Below, in pieces: positions 34,662 through 46,359 of a stretch of DNA of 64,000 bases. The position numbers and the translations under genes are program-made. The stretch comes from Amylostereum areolatum (taxonomy: Eukaryota; Basidiomycota; Agaricomycetes; Russulales; Stereaceae): positions 1 through 64,000 of the forward strand of contig SAXG01000074.1 in assembly GCA_012932865.1 (NCBI GenBank), read 5' to 3'. The stretch's first letter is position 1. Each line of letters begins with the position of its first letter. The notes beneath the pieces are model-generated. The model did no database searches, had not been told where the DNA came from, and saw nothing but the letters and a program-made list of their open reading frames with translations.

Positions 34662-35642
34662 ATTGGCTAGAAGGTTTAAGTGTGAGGGATGTTATGGTTT
34701 GGTGTCTGGTGCTCGGGGTGGAGGACGACGAAAAGCTGTCCCTATTGTGCTTGCGGTGGGGTATTTATCTTATGCAGACGACTTCCCCCCCTTTGTTCCT
34801 TAGAGCACCCTTTCGAGTCCTGCGCACTGATCCACGGGGCCTTTCAGGAGATTGGTCTGCGCCCGAAAACATGGTCCAGAATGAGTCGAAAGTCAAAGTG
34901 TGAGGTGTCCCGGTTGATGGGCGCGTTCCCAATGTGGGCTTCTCCCTTGTGCGGAGGGGGGACGCGTCAGCCGGTGCGCCTTTCGTCCTTTCTTCGTCTA
35001 ACTGCTTTCATTAATTAATGAACGGCAGCGCGGCATTGTACCCTGAACGGGTTGGCCAAAGCGCAGAACGGGTTGCCACATTCTCCTCGTCGTTGTACGC
35101 TTTGAATGTTGATAAACATGCTGACGGCGATTTCCTTTGTCTTCCTTTTGTCATCGGAAATTGAAGGGCGGTGCAGTCTGCCCGCCGTTCACCTATTGTA
35201 AGGTATCATGGAGCTCCTTTCTCCTTTCGACGTGAAAGGATCAATGGCAAGTTCTCTCGAGCTCATTCCGCATGTGATTCGCGCGCTGACTTCGAACTTC
35301 AAGCAACACGTTTACTTTCTGCATGCTGCAATTGCAGTGCCAACGTTATTATCGCCACTCCCACGGTCGGATCTTCATTATGCACAGGGGGGGTCTGCTC
35401 AGTAGTCGATTGTAGTATGCATGTTGCGCAGGGTTCACGATGCACAAAGGACAACGACAACGGTCGCAAAATGTTCTGACAAGCGAACAACCTATGCACA
35501 CCGCCTGTTTGCCGTCGTGACTCGTAGCTATGTAACAACTGCCAGCGCGGTAAGTTGAAAGTTGAAAATGAAAAATTAAAATGAATCTCGAATCTCGAGG
35601 AGGAGGAGGTGGAAAAAACAAGGCATAATGGCAAAATATGAT
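34662..35642. other. Intergenic, promoter side of the zinc-finger gene and tRNA
   Basis: About 980 bp without a supported gene. A palindromic TTCATTAATTAATGAA is at 35008-35024 and an A-rich GA tract near 35590. Short frames lack features. Confidence 0.5.
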
Positions 35643-35716
35643 AGCAGCACTCCGTTTCGATCAGAGGACCTCGGGGTTATGGGCCCCGCGCGCTAAACCA
35701 GCTGCGCCATGCTGCT
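35643..35716 (-). tRNA. Initiator tRNA-Met (CAT)
   Basis: Seventy-four bases fold as a full cloverleaf without intron: acceptor AGCAGCA/TGCTGCT, D stem GCGC/GCGC, anticodon stem CGGGG/CCCCG around CCCATAA (anticodon CAT), T stem CTCTG/CGGAG. Three features mark it as the eukaryotic initiator and not the elongator: the first pair is A-T, the anticodon stem carries three stacked G-C pairs next to the loop, and the T loop is ATCGAAA with A in place of the usual T54. It stands 104 bp upstream of, and divergent from, ICP55. A half copy lies at 11100-11143. Confidence 0.9.
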
Positions 35717-35820
35717 GATATTACTTTTCATGTTTTGTGTCTACAGCGTGCTCAACTTGTCCCAAATCGGTCGCCGGGTCCTCTGCTCCGACTTGCCTTC
35801 GTCCGCTGTCCGTCTCGACG

Positions 35821-37940
35821 ATGTCCACCGTCCCTCGCGCTCTGTCGAGCATCCGCAGACGAGTAGTCCTTTCGGCCCAAATTTCACGCACTCCTTCTCT
35901 TATTCCGAGATGTCGTGCATATGCCACTGAGGCGACGCTGCAAAACGTGCCAAAGCCGTCGACTGTCGGTCAACCAACATGGCAGAGCCATCCACACCTT
36001 GGTGCGTTGCCTTCAGGCTCGGACTTAATTCTGTTTTAACAGGCGTTTTGGTTGCAGTCGAACCTGGGGATATAACCCCCGGAATCCCGGCGCATGAGTA
36101 CGAGAGACGAAGGGTGGAACTTATGGCAGATCTGCCAGAGGGAAGTGTGGTCGTGTGCTTCGCGGGCCAGATCAAGTTTATGAGCGGCAGTGCGTGCTTT
36201 CGTTCTTTCATGCATCCTTTGCGCTGATACTGTGCCTTCCGAACGTCCAGGCATATTGTGAGGGCATCGACGCGTCTTGGAGTATTGCGTGTGGCTAATT
36301 TCGTCAATTTTGAGCTACAAGTTTCGCCAGGCATCCGACTTCTGGTACTTGACCGGCTTCGAAGAGCCCGACTCTGCCGTCGTTCTCCGTACGTCCCTCC
36401 TCGTAATCCGACCACTAGCGCGTCCGCTGACTGGTGCGTGTAGAAAAAGATGGCAGCCAGCGCGGATTTCGCATGATCCTCTACTCCACCGGCCACGATC
36501 CGTCAAAAGCAATCTGGGACGGCGCGTCGACGTCCTTCCTGGACGCGCAAACGCTCTTCGCCGCCAACGACGTTCGCCCGCTGGACGAGCTTCCGGTGGA
36601 CTTGAAATCGTTCATATCGAACGCGAGCAACGTTTACGTTGACACCCCCGCTTCGTCATCCAAGCGCAAAACCGCGACCGGGAAGTCTTTGCTTAGGTAC
36701 TTCGCTGGGGGGCGTGTGGGGAGGAACGACCCTGAGGCGCTGTTGGATGGACTCTCCGCGACGAAGAGAAAGCCGTTGGCGCCGCTTGTAGGCAAGCTGA
36801 GGAGCGTGAAAAGCGTCCATGAGCAGAAGGTCATGCGCGCCGCGGCGGATATCAGTGGCCTGGCTCATGCGAAGGTAGGTCGGGACAGGCTTTCCGAGAG
36901 CTTTGGTGCTGATAAATATGGGCAGACAATGCGTTTTGCAAGCCCGGGTCTGGGCGAGGCTGACCTGGCCGCGCATTTCGAGTACATGTGTGCGAGGGCG
37001 GGGTCACAGCGACCGGCGTACGTCCCGGTCGTAGCGTCGGGGTGAGCTCCTTTCTTGAATGTTCGAGGGCGTTGTGTTGACTGGACCTAGGGCGAACGCG
37101 CTCATCATCCATTACACGAAAAATGATCACCTACTGAGGGACGGGGAGCTCGTGCTCATCGACGCCGGCTGTGAATACAGCGGTTATGCATCGGACATCT
37201 GTACGCGCCCATCTTATATCTTGGATCCAGTCCTATCATCTAACCCAAGATTCGTGCTAGCTCGAACCTTCCCTGTGTCAGGGACGTTCACTCCTCCTCA
37301 ACGCGAGCTCTACACCGCCGTGCTCTCTGCCCAAAAACAACTGGTCGCGCTTTGCACCGAGTCAAATGGGTTCTCACTGAACGACCTCCACCGCAAGTCC
37401 GTCGAGATGCTCCGGACAGAGCTCAAGCAGATCGGGTTTTCCTTCGACATGGACAAAGGTGTGCTCGAGCGCGTGCTGTACCCGCACTACCTGGCGCATT
37501 CGGTCGGAATTGGTCCGTGTTTTGAGGATGTGTCCGTTGAGGGTATGACTGACTAGATTTCGGCTGGACAGATCTGCATGAATCCGTCAGCTTCGACCGG
37601 TATGCGCCGTTAAAGGATGGGATGGTCGTCACCATAGAGCCTGGTATGTCATTCCTTTTCTCACTCGCATATCCGCTCACGCGCCACACATTTGCAGGCA
37701 TCTACGTGCCGAAGGACTCGTCCTTCCCTGCGCAATTTCAAGGCATCGGTATCCGTATAGAGGATGAGGTGTTGGTCGGAAAAGACTCGCCAGTCGTGCT
37801 CAGCGTTGCAGCGCCGAAGGAGGTACGCTTATTTTCGTGACTTTTTTGTCTGAAATGAAGACGAGGTGGCTGATGGACGTCGACAGGTCGCGGACGTTGA
37901 GGGCGCGTGTCAGGGAGCGCTAGGCTTTGAGCCGTTTTAG
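35821..37940 (+). CDS. ICP55: Mitochondrial intermediate-cleaving aminopeptidase (Xaa-Pro aminopeptidase family)
   Basis: Eleven exons (35821-36001, 36058-36189, 36251-36257, 36315-36388, 36444-36874, 36926-37041, 37091-37200, 37261-37512, 37572-37643, 37698-37822, 37887-37940) sum to 1554 nt, 517 residues; yeast Icp55 is 511. The start MSTVPRALSSIRRRVVLS is a basic mitochondrial presequence. The N-terminal domain has VEPGDITPGIPAHEYERRR and YKFRQASDFWYLTGFEEPD. The M24 domain keeps all five metal ligands: Asp338, Asp349, His430, Glu457 (TIEPG) and Glu480 (IRIED). In yeast it trims one residue after processing-peptidase cleavage to stabilise imported proteins. Exon 3 is a 7 nt microexon needed for frame. 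A decayed inverted copy is at 9190-11099. Confidence 0.93.
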
Positions 37941-38363
37941 AGGCGAGACGAGGCGAGGCGCTTTACTAGTACTTATACTTACTTCCATCTCGTAGGAGAG
38001 TTAATAAAGCACACATCTCTACTTCATTTCGGACGCGGCGCATGGCTACATATAATGCACGATGTCTTGGGGGTGGGGGGTGGTTCGGCCCTGTGGCTCG
38101 CGAGATGTCGATGGATGGTGACGGTCGCATCAGGTGGACCATTCCAGCACGTCACGTGCCGGAGCGCGCGCAATGAAACGACTCAAACTCGGATGTGCCG
38201 CCCACGTCTTCATTATACCGTTACGCTCTCTTCTCAACACCAACGTCGACGGGTGTCAGTCGCTGAAGGAAAAAAGACCCTCATTCCAACTGTTCAGTCT
38301 TCCTCACATCGAACTTTGGAACTCCAACAACACGCCTGCCTGGTGCCAGACCGTTCGCGATGC
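37941..38363. other. Spacer between ICP55 and the F-box-like pseudogene
   Basis: About 420 bp. Contains the ICP55 3' region (GAGGCGAGACGAGGCGAGGC soon after the stop) and a possible AATAAA-like signal at 38001. No gene. Confidence 0.5.
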
Positions 38364-40280
38364 CAGCCTTGAACCTAGCGAACTCAGGACCATTGCAGGA
38401 AAACCTCGTAATGTCACACGGAAGGTGCGCTTCTGCATTGTTTCATTCGTTCGTCAGTTAACTCGGGTCTGTGAAGCACGTCTGCCTGGGTGTCAACAGG
38501 CCGGCAACGTCTTTCGTTCGTCAAAGGCATCGCAGAGACGGGCAGAGCAAGCGCACAATTGCTAAGCGAATTAGACGACGAGATCACGCAGGTTTCTTCC
38601 CTCCTTCAGGACTTGAAGATTCAACGGAATGCGTGCCGTCCATTCCTTCGACTTCCTCCAGAAATTATGGCCATCATCGTCACCCTCGTCGCCAGCGTGG
38701 ACCCCGCCATTCGCTTTACTGACGATAGAGCCAACCCCTCCGCACTAGACTGGATAAAAATTATGCACGTCTGCCAGCGCCTTCGCAATGTCGCGCTCAA
38801 TATGTCCTTTCTTTGGGCACGACTCGTCTCCTATTTTCCCCCCGCTCGTGAGACTATCCTCGAGCGGGCAAGGGACCTTCCTGTGGTCTTGTTGGTTGGG
38901 AGACGTCGTCGGCGCTGGGAGATATCGTGAAAGTCGTGAGTTATCCTCATTCGCGGCATCGCACGCTAAACGCGCCCGTTCGCTATGCGTCATCCAAGAG
39001 GAATTTGCGGAAAAATTGAAGAGGGCAGTTGTGGGTCAGTCGCTGCCAGACTTGCAGCGGTTGGTCTTGTCGTCCGACGTGACCTACTGTCCATTCAAAG
39101 CTCCTCCACTTGTTGCGCCCAATCTTCACACCATATCATTGGACAACATGTTCATCCCTTGGATGTCATCCAAGTTGCGCTCATTGTACATATCCATGAG
39201 CTTCCGACCGTCCCCACAACAATTCCTATCCCTTCTCATATCCTCTCCCACCATCGAAGACCTCTATTTGCGAGGCTGTTTTCCCGACATGTCGCAGGTC
39301 CTCAGGGGTGGCAACGATCGCCCCTTCCCGCTTCCAAAGGCTCGCAAGATCAACATCGAGGGCACATTGGAAGACTGCTTTTCATTATGGAGGTGTTTTT
39401 CTGTCCCTGCGACGGGTGTATGCGTCTGTATCGGCATAAAACGTTGCCCTGGGCAGGAATTCATACCAGACACTGGGCTAATCCCACGTTTCTTTCAACT
39501 ACTGGCTGCAGACCTTTGCGACACCAGCATCTCACAGTCCTTCATCCGTCAAATGTCATTCATGAGCAATATAGGCCCCCCTCAGGCAGCGTATCAGTCT
39601 GGGTTGAGGTAGCAAGGCAGGGCTTCTCCTACAATCTCTTTGCGAGCATTGTCACAGCATTCCCCCTGCAGGACGTCGAAATAGTGTCGCTCGACCTGGA
39701 AGATGACAATCATGTCAACCTTTATATCAAGGAACAACGGCAGGAAATGCTCAGTCACTTCGAGGGCGTTCGCAAGTTGCACATAGTCCAACCGCTCAAA
39801 CACATCATCTTTGCACTCACCTGTCCCCTCGTATCCCAAACCGTCACCCCAACCTCCTCGCTCCTTCCATCGCTTGAATACCTCCGCGTCTACTACCTGT
39901 TCACGGCGCCAGACGAACCATCAAACTGCAGCTTCTCGGAATTACTACACATGCTAGCATCTCGTGCGGAAGCGGGCCTCAGCATTCGCCATTTGCAGGT
40001 AGACGAGGTTTCCAAGGCAAACATCAACAACGCCAAAGCGCGGTATGAAGTGGAACAGACGGTTCCGACCCTCACTTGGGGTAGTAGTGCTCACTGGGAT
40101 TTCACGGACCTTGAGCGCTTGAGCGTGAGCGCCTTCAGAAACTCATCCTTTCCTTGTACTGACCGGGTCGGGCTTCGCCAGGCATATCGTACAGCGCGTA
40201 TCATCGAGGACAATCCCTGGGGACCGGGTGGGCATATACGAGTTGCATATACGAGTTGGCGAGCGTGGACAACCCAATAG
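38364..40280 (+). pseudogene. Decayed F-box-like gene
   Basis: Starts with a probable short first exon (MPALNLANSGPLQENLVMSH, from 38364), intron to about 38503, then LLSELDDEITQVSSLLQDLK, RNACRPFLRLPPEIMAIIV and HVCQRLRNVALNMSFLWAR. Near 38885-38930 the frame shifts by one (RARDLPVVL to SHAKRARSLC), and it shifts back near 39600 (PPQAAYQSGLR to WVEVARQGFSYNLF). The later parts, ESPTIEDLYLRGCFPDM-like and LLPSLEYLRVYYLF, match the intact relative at 29697-31655. Neither shift lies at a usable intron. It is less decayed than the copy at 11.6 kb and could be a living gene if the two shifts were assembly errors. Confidence 0.65.
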
Positions 40281-40581
40281 ACCTTAGTATGTGGACGGCG
40301 ACTCCCGTCAGGCCTCAGTCTAGTAAGTATGTGAGCTATCCTATGATATGTTTACTCGCATGTTCATACTCGGTACTCAATTATTTGATGTATTCCACTG
40401 TCATCCTGCGGTAGAGTTCAATGCAGCAAACACCATTGTGCTTAGCTACAGGTCCCGCTCCAAACCAGAGGCAGCGCTGATGACGCGAGCGTTTCAGTTT
40501 GCACGGCGGAGTCCAAAGTTCACAAAAATCCCCGGCGCCTCATCCGAGTCGACATCCTTGTCTTCTACGCCCATTGGCATC

Positions 40582-42997
40582 ATGTCCTCCGCCTCCATCC
40601 ACAGCAGTCTCTCGAAGAGAGACGACGAGCTCGCCTCATCCATCGATCAAGACGAAGTTCAACTGGTAATGACCAGCCGCGGCCGTTGAGGAGCTCTCAA
40701 GCGCAGAATCTGAAGCGGCTGGGAACGGCGAGCATTATCGTTCAATCGGTAACGTCGCGTTTTCTAGTGGTGCAAACCTGGACTGGCTGCGGGTATCCCT
40801 GCCTCTCGTGGACGTCGACCGCTTCGTGCTCTCTGGGATGGGCGAGGCGTCGGTGGAGGGCAGGGATTGAGATTATACCGCTTGAACCTGATCAGCGCTC
40901 AGACCTGCGTAGGGAAGCCCCCAGTGTCGCACTCACTTCTTGCCCCCTCTCCTGTTGGGAGAGGGCAGTAGCAGCGTACTGATGCACTTTCTTTCGGCCT
41001 CGCTAGCAAAATCTTGGATACAAGCAGGTGCGTTTACAGCACTCTACACCGGAGTGTTTGTCTGATGTTGTCGAGCAGCAATTGCATCGCAGCTGGAACA
41101 TCGTCGAGAGCTTCGCGGCCAGCTTTTGTGCGCTCAACTTCATTGGGGGCGTTCGGTACGCTTGCCGCCTTTATTTTCACCTTGAAGTTTGACTTATCCG
41201 CCCCGAAGGTCTGCGATCTTCCTTGGACTGCTCGCAGGAGGCCCTGCCGCAATATGGTGTGCCGAGATCCGCTTTTCCCTCATCTACCCCCGCTGATGTC
41301 GCGCACAGGTCGTCCTACCTTATCACCCTCGTATTCATGTTCATCACCGCCGCCGTCCTAGCCGAGGTATGCTCCGCGTTACCCCTCAGCGGCTCGATCT
41401 ACATATGGGCCGCGGAGAGCGCTGGACCCAAGTATGCGCGCTTCTTCGCGTTCCTTGTCGCCTGGTGGTCGACCACGGCTTGGATGACGTTCACCGCTGG
41501 AAACTGCCAGGTATCTTATTTTCTTAGTTGGTGCCGCTTTCCCATCATGCTCATTCCTCCTTGCAGACAACGGCCAACTACATCGTTTCGCAGCTCGCGG
41601 TGTGGGAGGTCGACTTTCCGGGTGGCGTCGGGAATGACAACATCAAGTGGCGTGCGTTGATTTGGGCGATATCGGAGGGCATTCTCGTGGTCTCCATCGC
41701 TATCAACTACCTTCCGCCCAGGTGGTACTCGGGGATCTTCCGATTCTCCCTCGGGCTCATGATGGCCGACTTCCTCCTCTGCGTGATATGGCTCCCGATC
41801 GCCGCGCACAACTCGTACGGAATTCGGTCGGCCAAGGATGTGTTTACGACGACCTGTGAGCCACCTTCATTGGGCAGAGGTCTTTTTGTGCTGACACTCT
41901 GGTCAGATAATGGAACGGGTGCACCTGCTGGTTGGAATTGGATGTTATCCTTGTACGTTTCCATCCCGTGGTTGCAACCCTCCAACTGACGTCTGTCGGC
42001 AGCCTCTTTACCGCTGGGACCTTGACCGGCTTTGACGCCTCTGGACACATCGCCGAAGAAACAAAAAATGCTAGGTGAGATCCGTTGCTGCCCGTCATCT
42101 TCACGTTTCATTGACGTCTGCTCAGCGTGGTTGCTGGTCGTGGGATCCTGAGCAGCGCCATCGCTACGGGCATCCTTGGCTTCGCCACCACGATCCTGTT
42201 CTTGTTCTGTACCCCGGATCTCGACACCGTCTTCGCGCTCGATGCGCCCCAGCCGTTCGTCCAGATATATGCGTTGGCACTTGGCAAGAGGGCCAGCATC
42301 TTCATGACCATCGTCGCCGTCCTTGGTCTCATCATGGTGAGCTTCTTTTTGTCCCGGCCTTCCTGTGCTTACCTTCTCGACGATTCACAGAACACCAGCA
42401 TTGCAGTGGTCGCCGCGTCTCGCCTCGTATTCGCGGTCGCGCGCGACGGCGTGCTCCCGCTCTCATCCTGGATCGGACGTGTGGATGCTCAAGGCCAGCC
42501 TCGCAACGCTGTGACGGTCATATACGTTTTTGGCGCCGCGCTGCTCTGCACGATTCTTCCAAGCCAGGTGGCGTTCACGTCGCTCGTGTCCGCGGGAGGT
42601 GTGCCCACCATTGCGGCTTACGGGCTCGTGAGCCTGCTGAGATTGACATGCACGCCGGACTCGTTCAAATCGTCGCACTTCTACCTCGGACGGTGGGGCC
42701 GGCCGTTCTACCTCGCGGCGGCCTTGTTTAACGGGCTCATCGTCGCTGTAAGCTCGTCCTAGGTTTATAGATCGGATACGAGAGGCTGATCGTTGTCTCG
42801 ATCTATAGGTCATGTTGTCGCCGTTCTTCTTCCCGGTAGACGCGGAGAACTTCAACTTTGCCTGCGTGATCTTCGGGTCGATCACGGTCTTTGCGCTGCT
42901 TTCGTGGTGGTTTACGCCGGCGGAGAAGTGGCTCAGGCAGGAACAGGTGGAGCAGGCGGGGAGGACAGCGGACGGCGTGAATGCGTTGATAGAATGA
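40582..42997 (+). CDS. APC-family amino acid/GABA/choline-type permease
   Basis: Ten exons (40582-40665, 41076-41155, 41209-41256, 41309-41510, 41567-41855, 41907-41952, 42003-42074, 42126-42336, 42391-42747, 42809-42997) sum to 1578 nt, 525 residues, normal for the family. About twelve membrane segments. Typical blocks are ESFAASFCALNFIGGVRSAI, EVCSALPLSGSIYIWAAE, AGNCQTTANYIVSQLAVWE, GTLTGFDASGHIAEETKNAS and NTSIAVVAASRLVFAVARDG. It should import an amino acid or related amine across the plasma membrane; the substrate cannot be read from sequence. The first exon and its 410 nt intron are the weak part: they were chosen because EVQL joins QQLHRSWNIVESF in frame, but an alternative 5' end is possible. 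Everything from 41076 on is firm. Confidence 0.85.
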
Positions 42998-43808
42998 AAC
43001 GGCCAGGGGTGGGGGGAGAGCGGAGGGTTGCTTTCCGGTGTCAATTGTGATGGCTTAGAACTTGTAGTTGTTTATTTAAATAAGAATGCATACTCTCTTG
43101 CTTCAACTGGTCCATTTCGACGCAGCAAGTCCCCTCAACGCTCTCAATTTATTGTTATTTAAATGAGTACGACGAGGACAAGCGGCATGGTAGGCCCTGG
43201 TGTTTACTAGGCAGGGAACACCTCGATAAAACGTGTCCAGTGGTCCCGATTCGACAGTTTTGGTTACCCTGTACCACAATGAAGGGCGGCGGGTCTCCAA
43301 TCGTAATTATCGTATACCTTCTTCTGTTGCTTGACGAACAGCGTTTGACTTTGCCGGAAGGTGAACCCCTACGCAGGACCGAACAGCTTCATATTGGCCT
43401 TGTAGTTGCCGGAAATTCACGGTGTAAGTAATTGGGAAGGGAAGGCGAGCCTGGCGAGGCCGATGCGTCATCAGCAATTTCACTTCCAAATGTTCGTTCA
43501 ACGTTCGAAAGCAATGCGAGCATATAAAGACACACCTGCGTCTATGCTCGTCTACCGTAGATGCCCGCTCGTCGATGTCCTCTGCATTGCTGGCCATGGA
43601 ATACATCAAACCGCCACGAAGGCAAGCTTGAAGACTGTGATTCGGTCGGTGGGACCGATCTCGTGGCTGCCAAACTCCCGGTCGCAGATGTCGGTCGAGG
43701 TTGGATGGAGACAGAATGCAAGTTTTGAGAGTGGTGGTGCTAACTGATATGACAATACACGCAAGGATTATAAGGAGAATACTACCAGGGATGCACCCGT
43801 CCTCGCCC
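42998..43808. other. Shared 3' region of permease and SCO1
   Basis: About 810 bp between convergent stop codons; an AT-rich palindromic stretch (TTATTTAAATAAG) follows the permease stop. No supported gene. Confidence 0.5.
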
Positions 43809-44830
43809 TCAGACCAAACGCCCCTTCTCCGCCTTCCATTCGTCCACCTCCCGCTTCACGCGGTCCACCACCTCCTCCGCAGTGCTTGCCTTCCCAAACG
43901 CCTCCACGAATTTACCATCCGGGTCCATGAAGTAGAAGAAGATGGAATGGTCGACGAGGTAGTCGTCGTCGGGCTTGGCGTCGGGCGGGGTGGAGAAGTA
44001 GACGCGGTACGCCTTGCAGGTCGCCTTTGCGGTCGCGTAGTCGCCTGTGAGGCCGACGAGACGCGGGTGGAAGTCTGCGACGTAGCGTGCCATTTGGGGA
44101 ATGCTGTCGCGCGCGGGGTCGACGGAGATGAAGATGGGCTGCACGATCGGGCCGAGGTCCTTGTCTGGGGAGGAGAAGCGAAGGTCAACACTGCGTTGAT
44201 ATCCCAGAAACAAAAGACAGCGCACCGAGCTGGTTGACGGCGTCCGACATCTTGTCGAGCTCTTCGGGGCAGATGTCGGGGCAGTTTGTGAAGCCGAAGT
44301 AGATCAAGGACCACTTTCCGAGCATGTCTTTGTCAGAGAAAGGCTTGCCCTCATGCGTGGTCATCTGGAAGGGACCTCCAACGTGCGCGCGGCCAACGGA
44401 ACGCGATTCCTTCTCCTTTCCTGCGGAGCAAAGGAATGTCAATATGATGTGGGTGGGTGAGAAGGACTGTGCGTACGTCGCTCCTCTTGCAAGCGCTCCT
44501 TCTCCCATCGGAAGTAAAAGTAGAGACCAACACCCGCGAGTACAAAGAGTCCTGCTGCTTTCGGCGAAAACACCTGTGTGCTGTGTCACTTCGAGGACAA
44601 TAACATATGCACAAGAAAGGACGAGAACCACATACCCCGACCGCCGATTTGGCCTTCAGTTTGTCCGTCAATGGTTTCGAAGACGAGTCCGAGTACGCTC
44701 GCCGCCCGAGTTGCGAATGCCAGTGAGAGCAACCTGAGTGTGCTGAGAGGGCATTGTACGGGAGAGATGTTCGTGGAGAAAAGGTAGGCGGGCGACGAAG
44801 GGAAGAGCGGAGGAGCTTGGTGGTGTTCAT
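43809..44830 (-). CDS. SCO1: SCO1-type copper chaperone for cytochrome c oxidase
   Basis: Four exons (44830-44636, 44573-44477, 44420-44226, 44164-43809) sum to 843 nt, 280 residues. A Ser/Arg-rich mitochondrial presequence (MNTTKLLRSSLRRPP) precedes one membrane segment (AAGLFVLAGVGLYFYF, about residues 71-86) and a thioredoxin-fold domain facing the intermembrane space. The copper ligands are all there: the CPDIC motif (Cys144 and Cys148) and His235 in YLVDHSIFF. GKWSLIYFGFTNCPDIC and PIFISVDPARD are classic. Sco1 passes copper to the CuA site of Cox2. No disruption. Confidence 0.93.
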
Positions 44831-45061
44831 TTGGAAGGAGGATTACCGCATTCGGAAGTATCCGATCTCTGCGTGTTTTCTTGCGAGCACGTGGCGTACC
44901 AACTACCAGGCTTTTCTTCCTCCCGGCCGTCGCTGAGCGCTCAGCGATTCATGCATCATGCCCGGTCGCATAATCAAAAGGTAAAATCATCGGTTCTCTA
45001 AACGCTTCGTTTCTCAACAGTACAGAGCAGCACATTTTACAATGGAGCTGTTAGATAACTT

Positions 45062-45718
45062 TCAAGCTGGGAAGAACCCAATCCCATCTTCCTCCGCGTA
45101 CTTCTTCTCCTCCTCAATGGCACGCGCGTTATACCCCCTCAGCATGTCCAACAATCCTGGTATCTCCGGGTCGAAGTCGATCTTCGCACTCTGCATGATT
45201 CTCGCCAGCATCCCGTAGACCGAGTGGATTATCATCACCTCCATCGTCGCGTTCGGACCCAACATCTCCTGCGCGCGGCGCATCGTCGCCTCCGTCACCT
45301 TGTTCCCTTCCACGAGCTCGCGTACCATCTCCCCGACCAATCGGTGGCGGTCGGTGAACAGCGCCGTCGACGACAGGTCGCCCTTGCGGATGAGCACGAG
45401 TTGCTCGTCGCCGAACCCGAGGAGACGGGCGACGGGCTCGTTGACGTCCCACTCGTACGGCGCATCGAGCAGCGCGGACGTGCGTAACACGATGAGCTGC
45501 CAGTCGGAGGGACGGGAGGCCCGCCCAGGGCCCCAGCAGGACGCTAGGAGCGACATGAGGGGCATGAAGAGCGAGTCCGCGTTCGCGAGCAGTTTGAAGA
45601 TGTTGCGCTCAAAGGGGAGGGTGTTGAGCGCCGCGGCGACCTGGGGAGGGGCATTTTTGGAGTCGACATAGGGGAGGAGGTGGTTGTTCGTGACGGTGCG
45701 GTCGGTCCAGGATGCCAT
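45062..45718 (-). CDS. Carboxymuconolactone decarboxylase-like (AhpD-fold) protein, copy A
   Basis: A single-exon gene of 218 residues. The CMD/AhpD-like core is seen in NIFKLLANADSLFMPLM, DWQLIVLRTSALLDAPYEWD, VNEPVARLLGFGDEQL and IRKGD. Where relatives usually have YEWDVHEP, this protein has YEWDVNEP, so the histidine used as proton relay in the family is Asn, and there is no CxxC. I took the ATG at 45718 and not the upstream in-frame GTG because TATAAA at 45803-45798 puts the upstream site near the expected transcription start. Members include decarboxylases, peroxidase-type reductants and many uncharacterised fungal proteins; no activity is claimed. The paralogue at 46360 has the same length. 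Confidence 0.78.
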   Translation of the reverse strand: MASWTDRTVTNNHLLPYVDSKNAPPQVAAALNTLPFERNIFKLLANADSLFMPLMSLLASCWGPGRASRPSDWQLIVLRTSALLDAPYEWDVNEPVARLLGFGDEQLVLIRKGDLSSTALFTDRHRLVGEMVRELVEGNKVTEATMRRAQEMLGPNATMEVMIIHSVYGMLARIMQSAKIDFDPEIPGLLDMLRGYNARAIEEEKKYAEEDGIGFFPA

Positions 45719-45797
45719 GGCGAGCAGTGAGGGCGGAGAATGTGTTGAGAAGAGGCTTTTCGATGACACTGGTGCGGTCTGTCGTCTTCATCCACCG

Positions 45798-45803
45798 TTT
45801 ATA
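45798..45803 (-). promoter_or_regulatory. TATA box of CMD-like copy A
   Basis: TATAAA on the minus strand, 80 bp upstream of the ATG at 45718. The same element is conserved 74 bp upstream of copy B (47090-47095). Confidence 0.55.
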
Positions 45804-46359
45804 TCATGAAGTCCTGACCAGAATCTAAATTAGCGTCCGTTCCGGCGCTCAGGCGTGTCGGGCGCTGGTGCTTTATCATCGGCGTGGCTGTCCCCTTTCG
45901 CTCCGCCGAACTAGGTCCTACCCAATGTATGGCTGGAACACGCGCTTTTTGAAGGGATTCCTGATTCCTGAAACGATGCGAATGAACTTATTTCACACTC
46001 GTCCGGCCCTGTGAAGCCATGGGCATCGTCGAGGCCGCAGTCACGAGATTCCCGTTCACATCCCTTCCACTGATTCAATTTTTCTCCAACAATGGCGACA
46101 CTTCGCACCTTCCTGAGTCCTGCGTCTCCTCTCGTATGCATTCGAAAGTTTGAATCTTCATTGCAGTGACTCGTTAGATCAAACTGGGCACGAGTCTAGT
46201 TGCAAACCAGCTTTCCTTCCGGCCGCGGCCGTCAGTACTGAGCATTGAGCATCACGGATTTCTGGTCGCATAATAATCAGGTAAAATCTTCGGTTTTCTA
46301 AGCTTCATTCCTTAACATTATAGAGGATTACAGATTACAATGGAGCTATCGGATACCTT

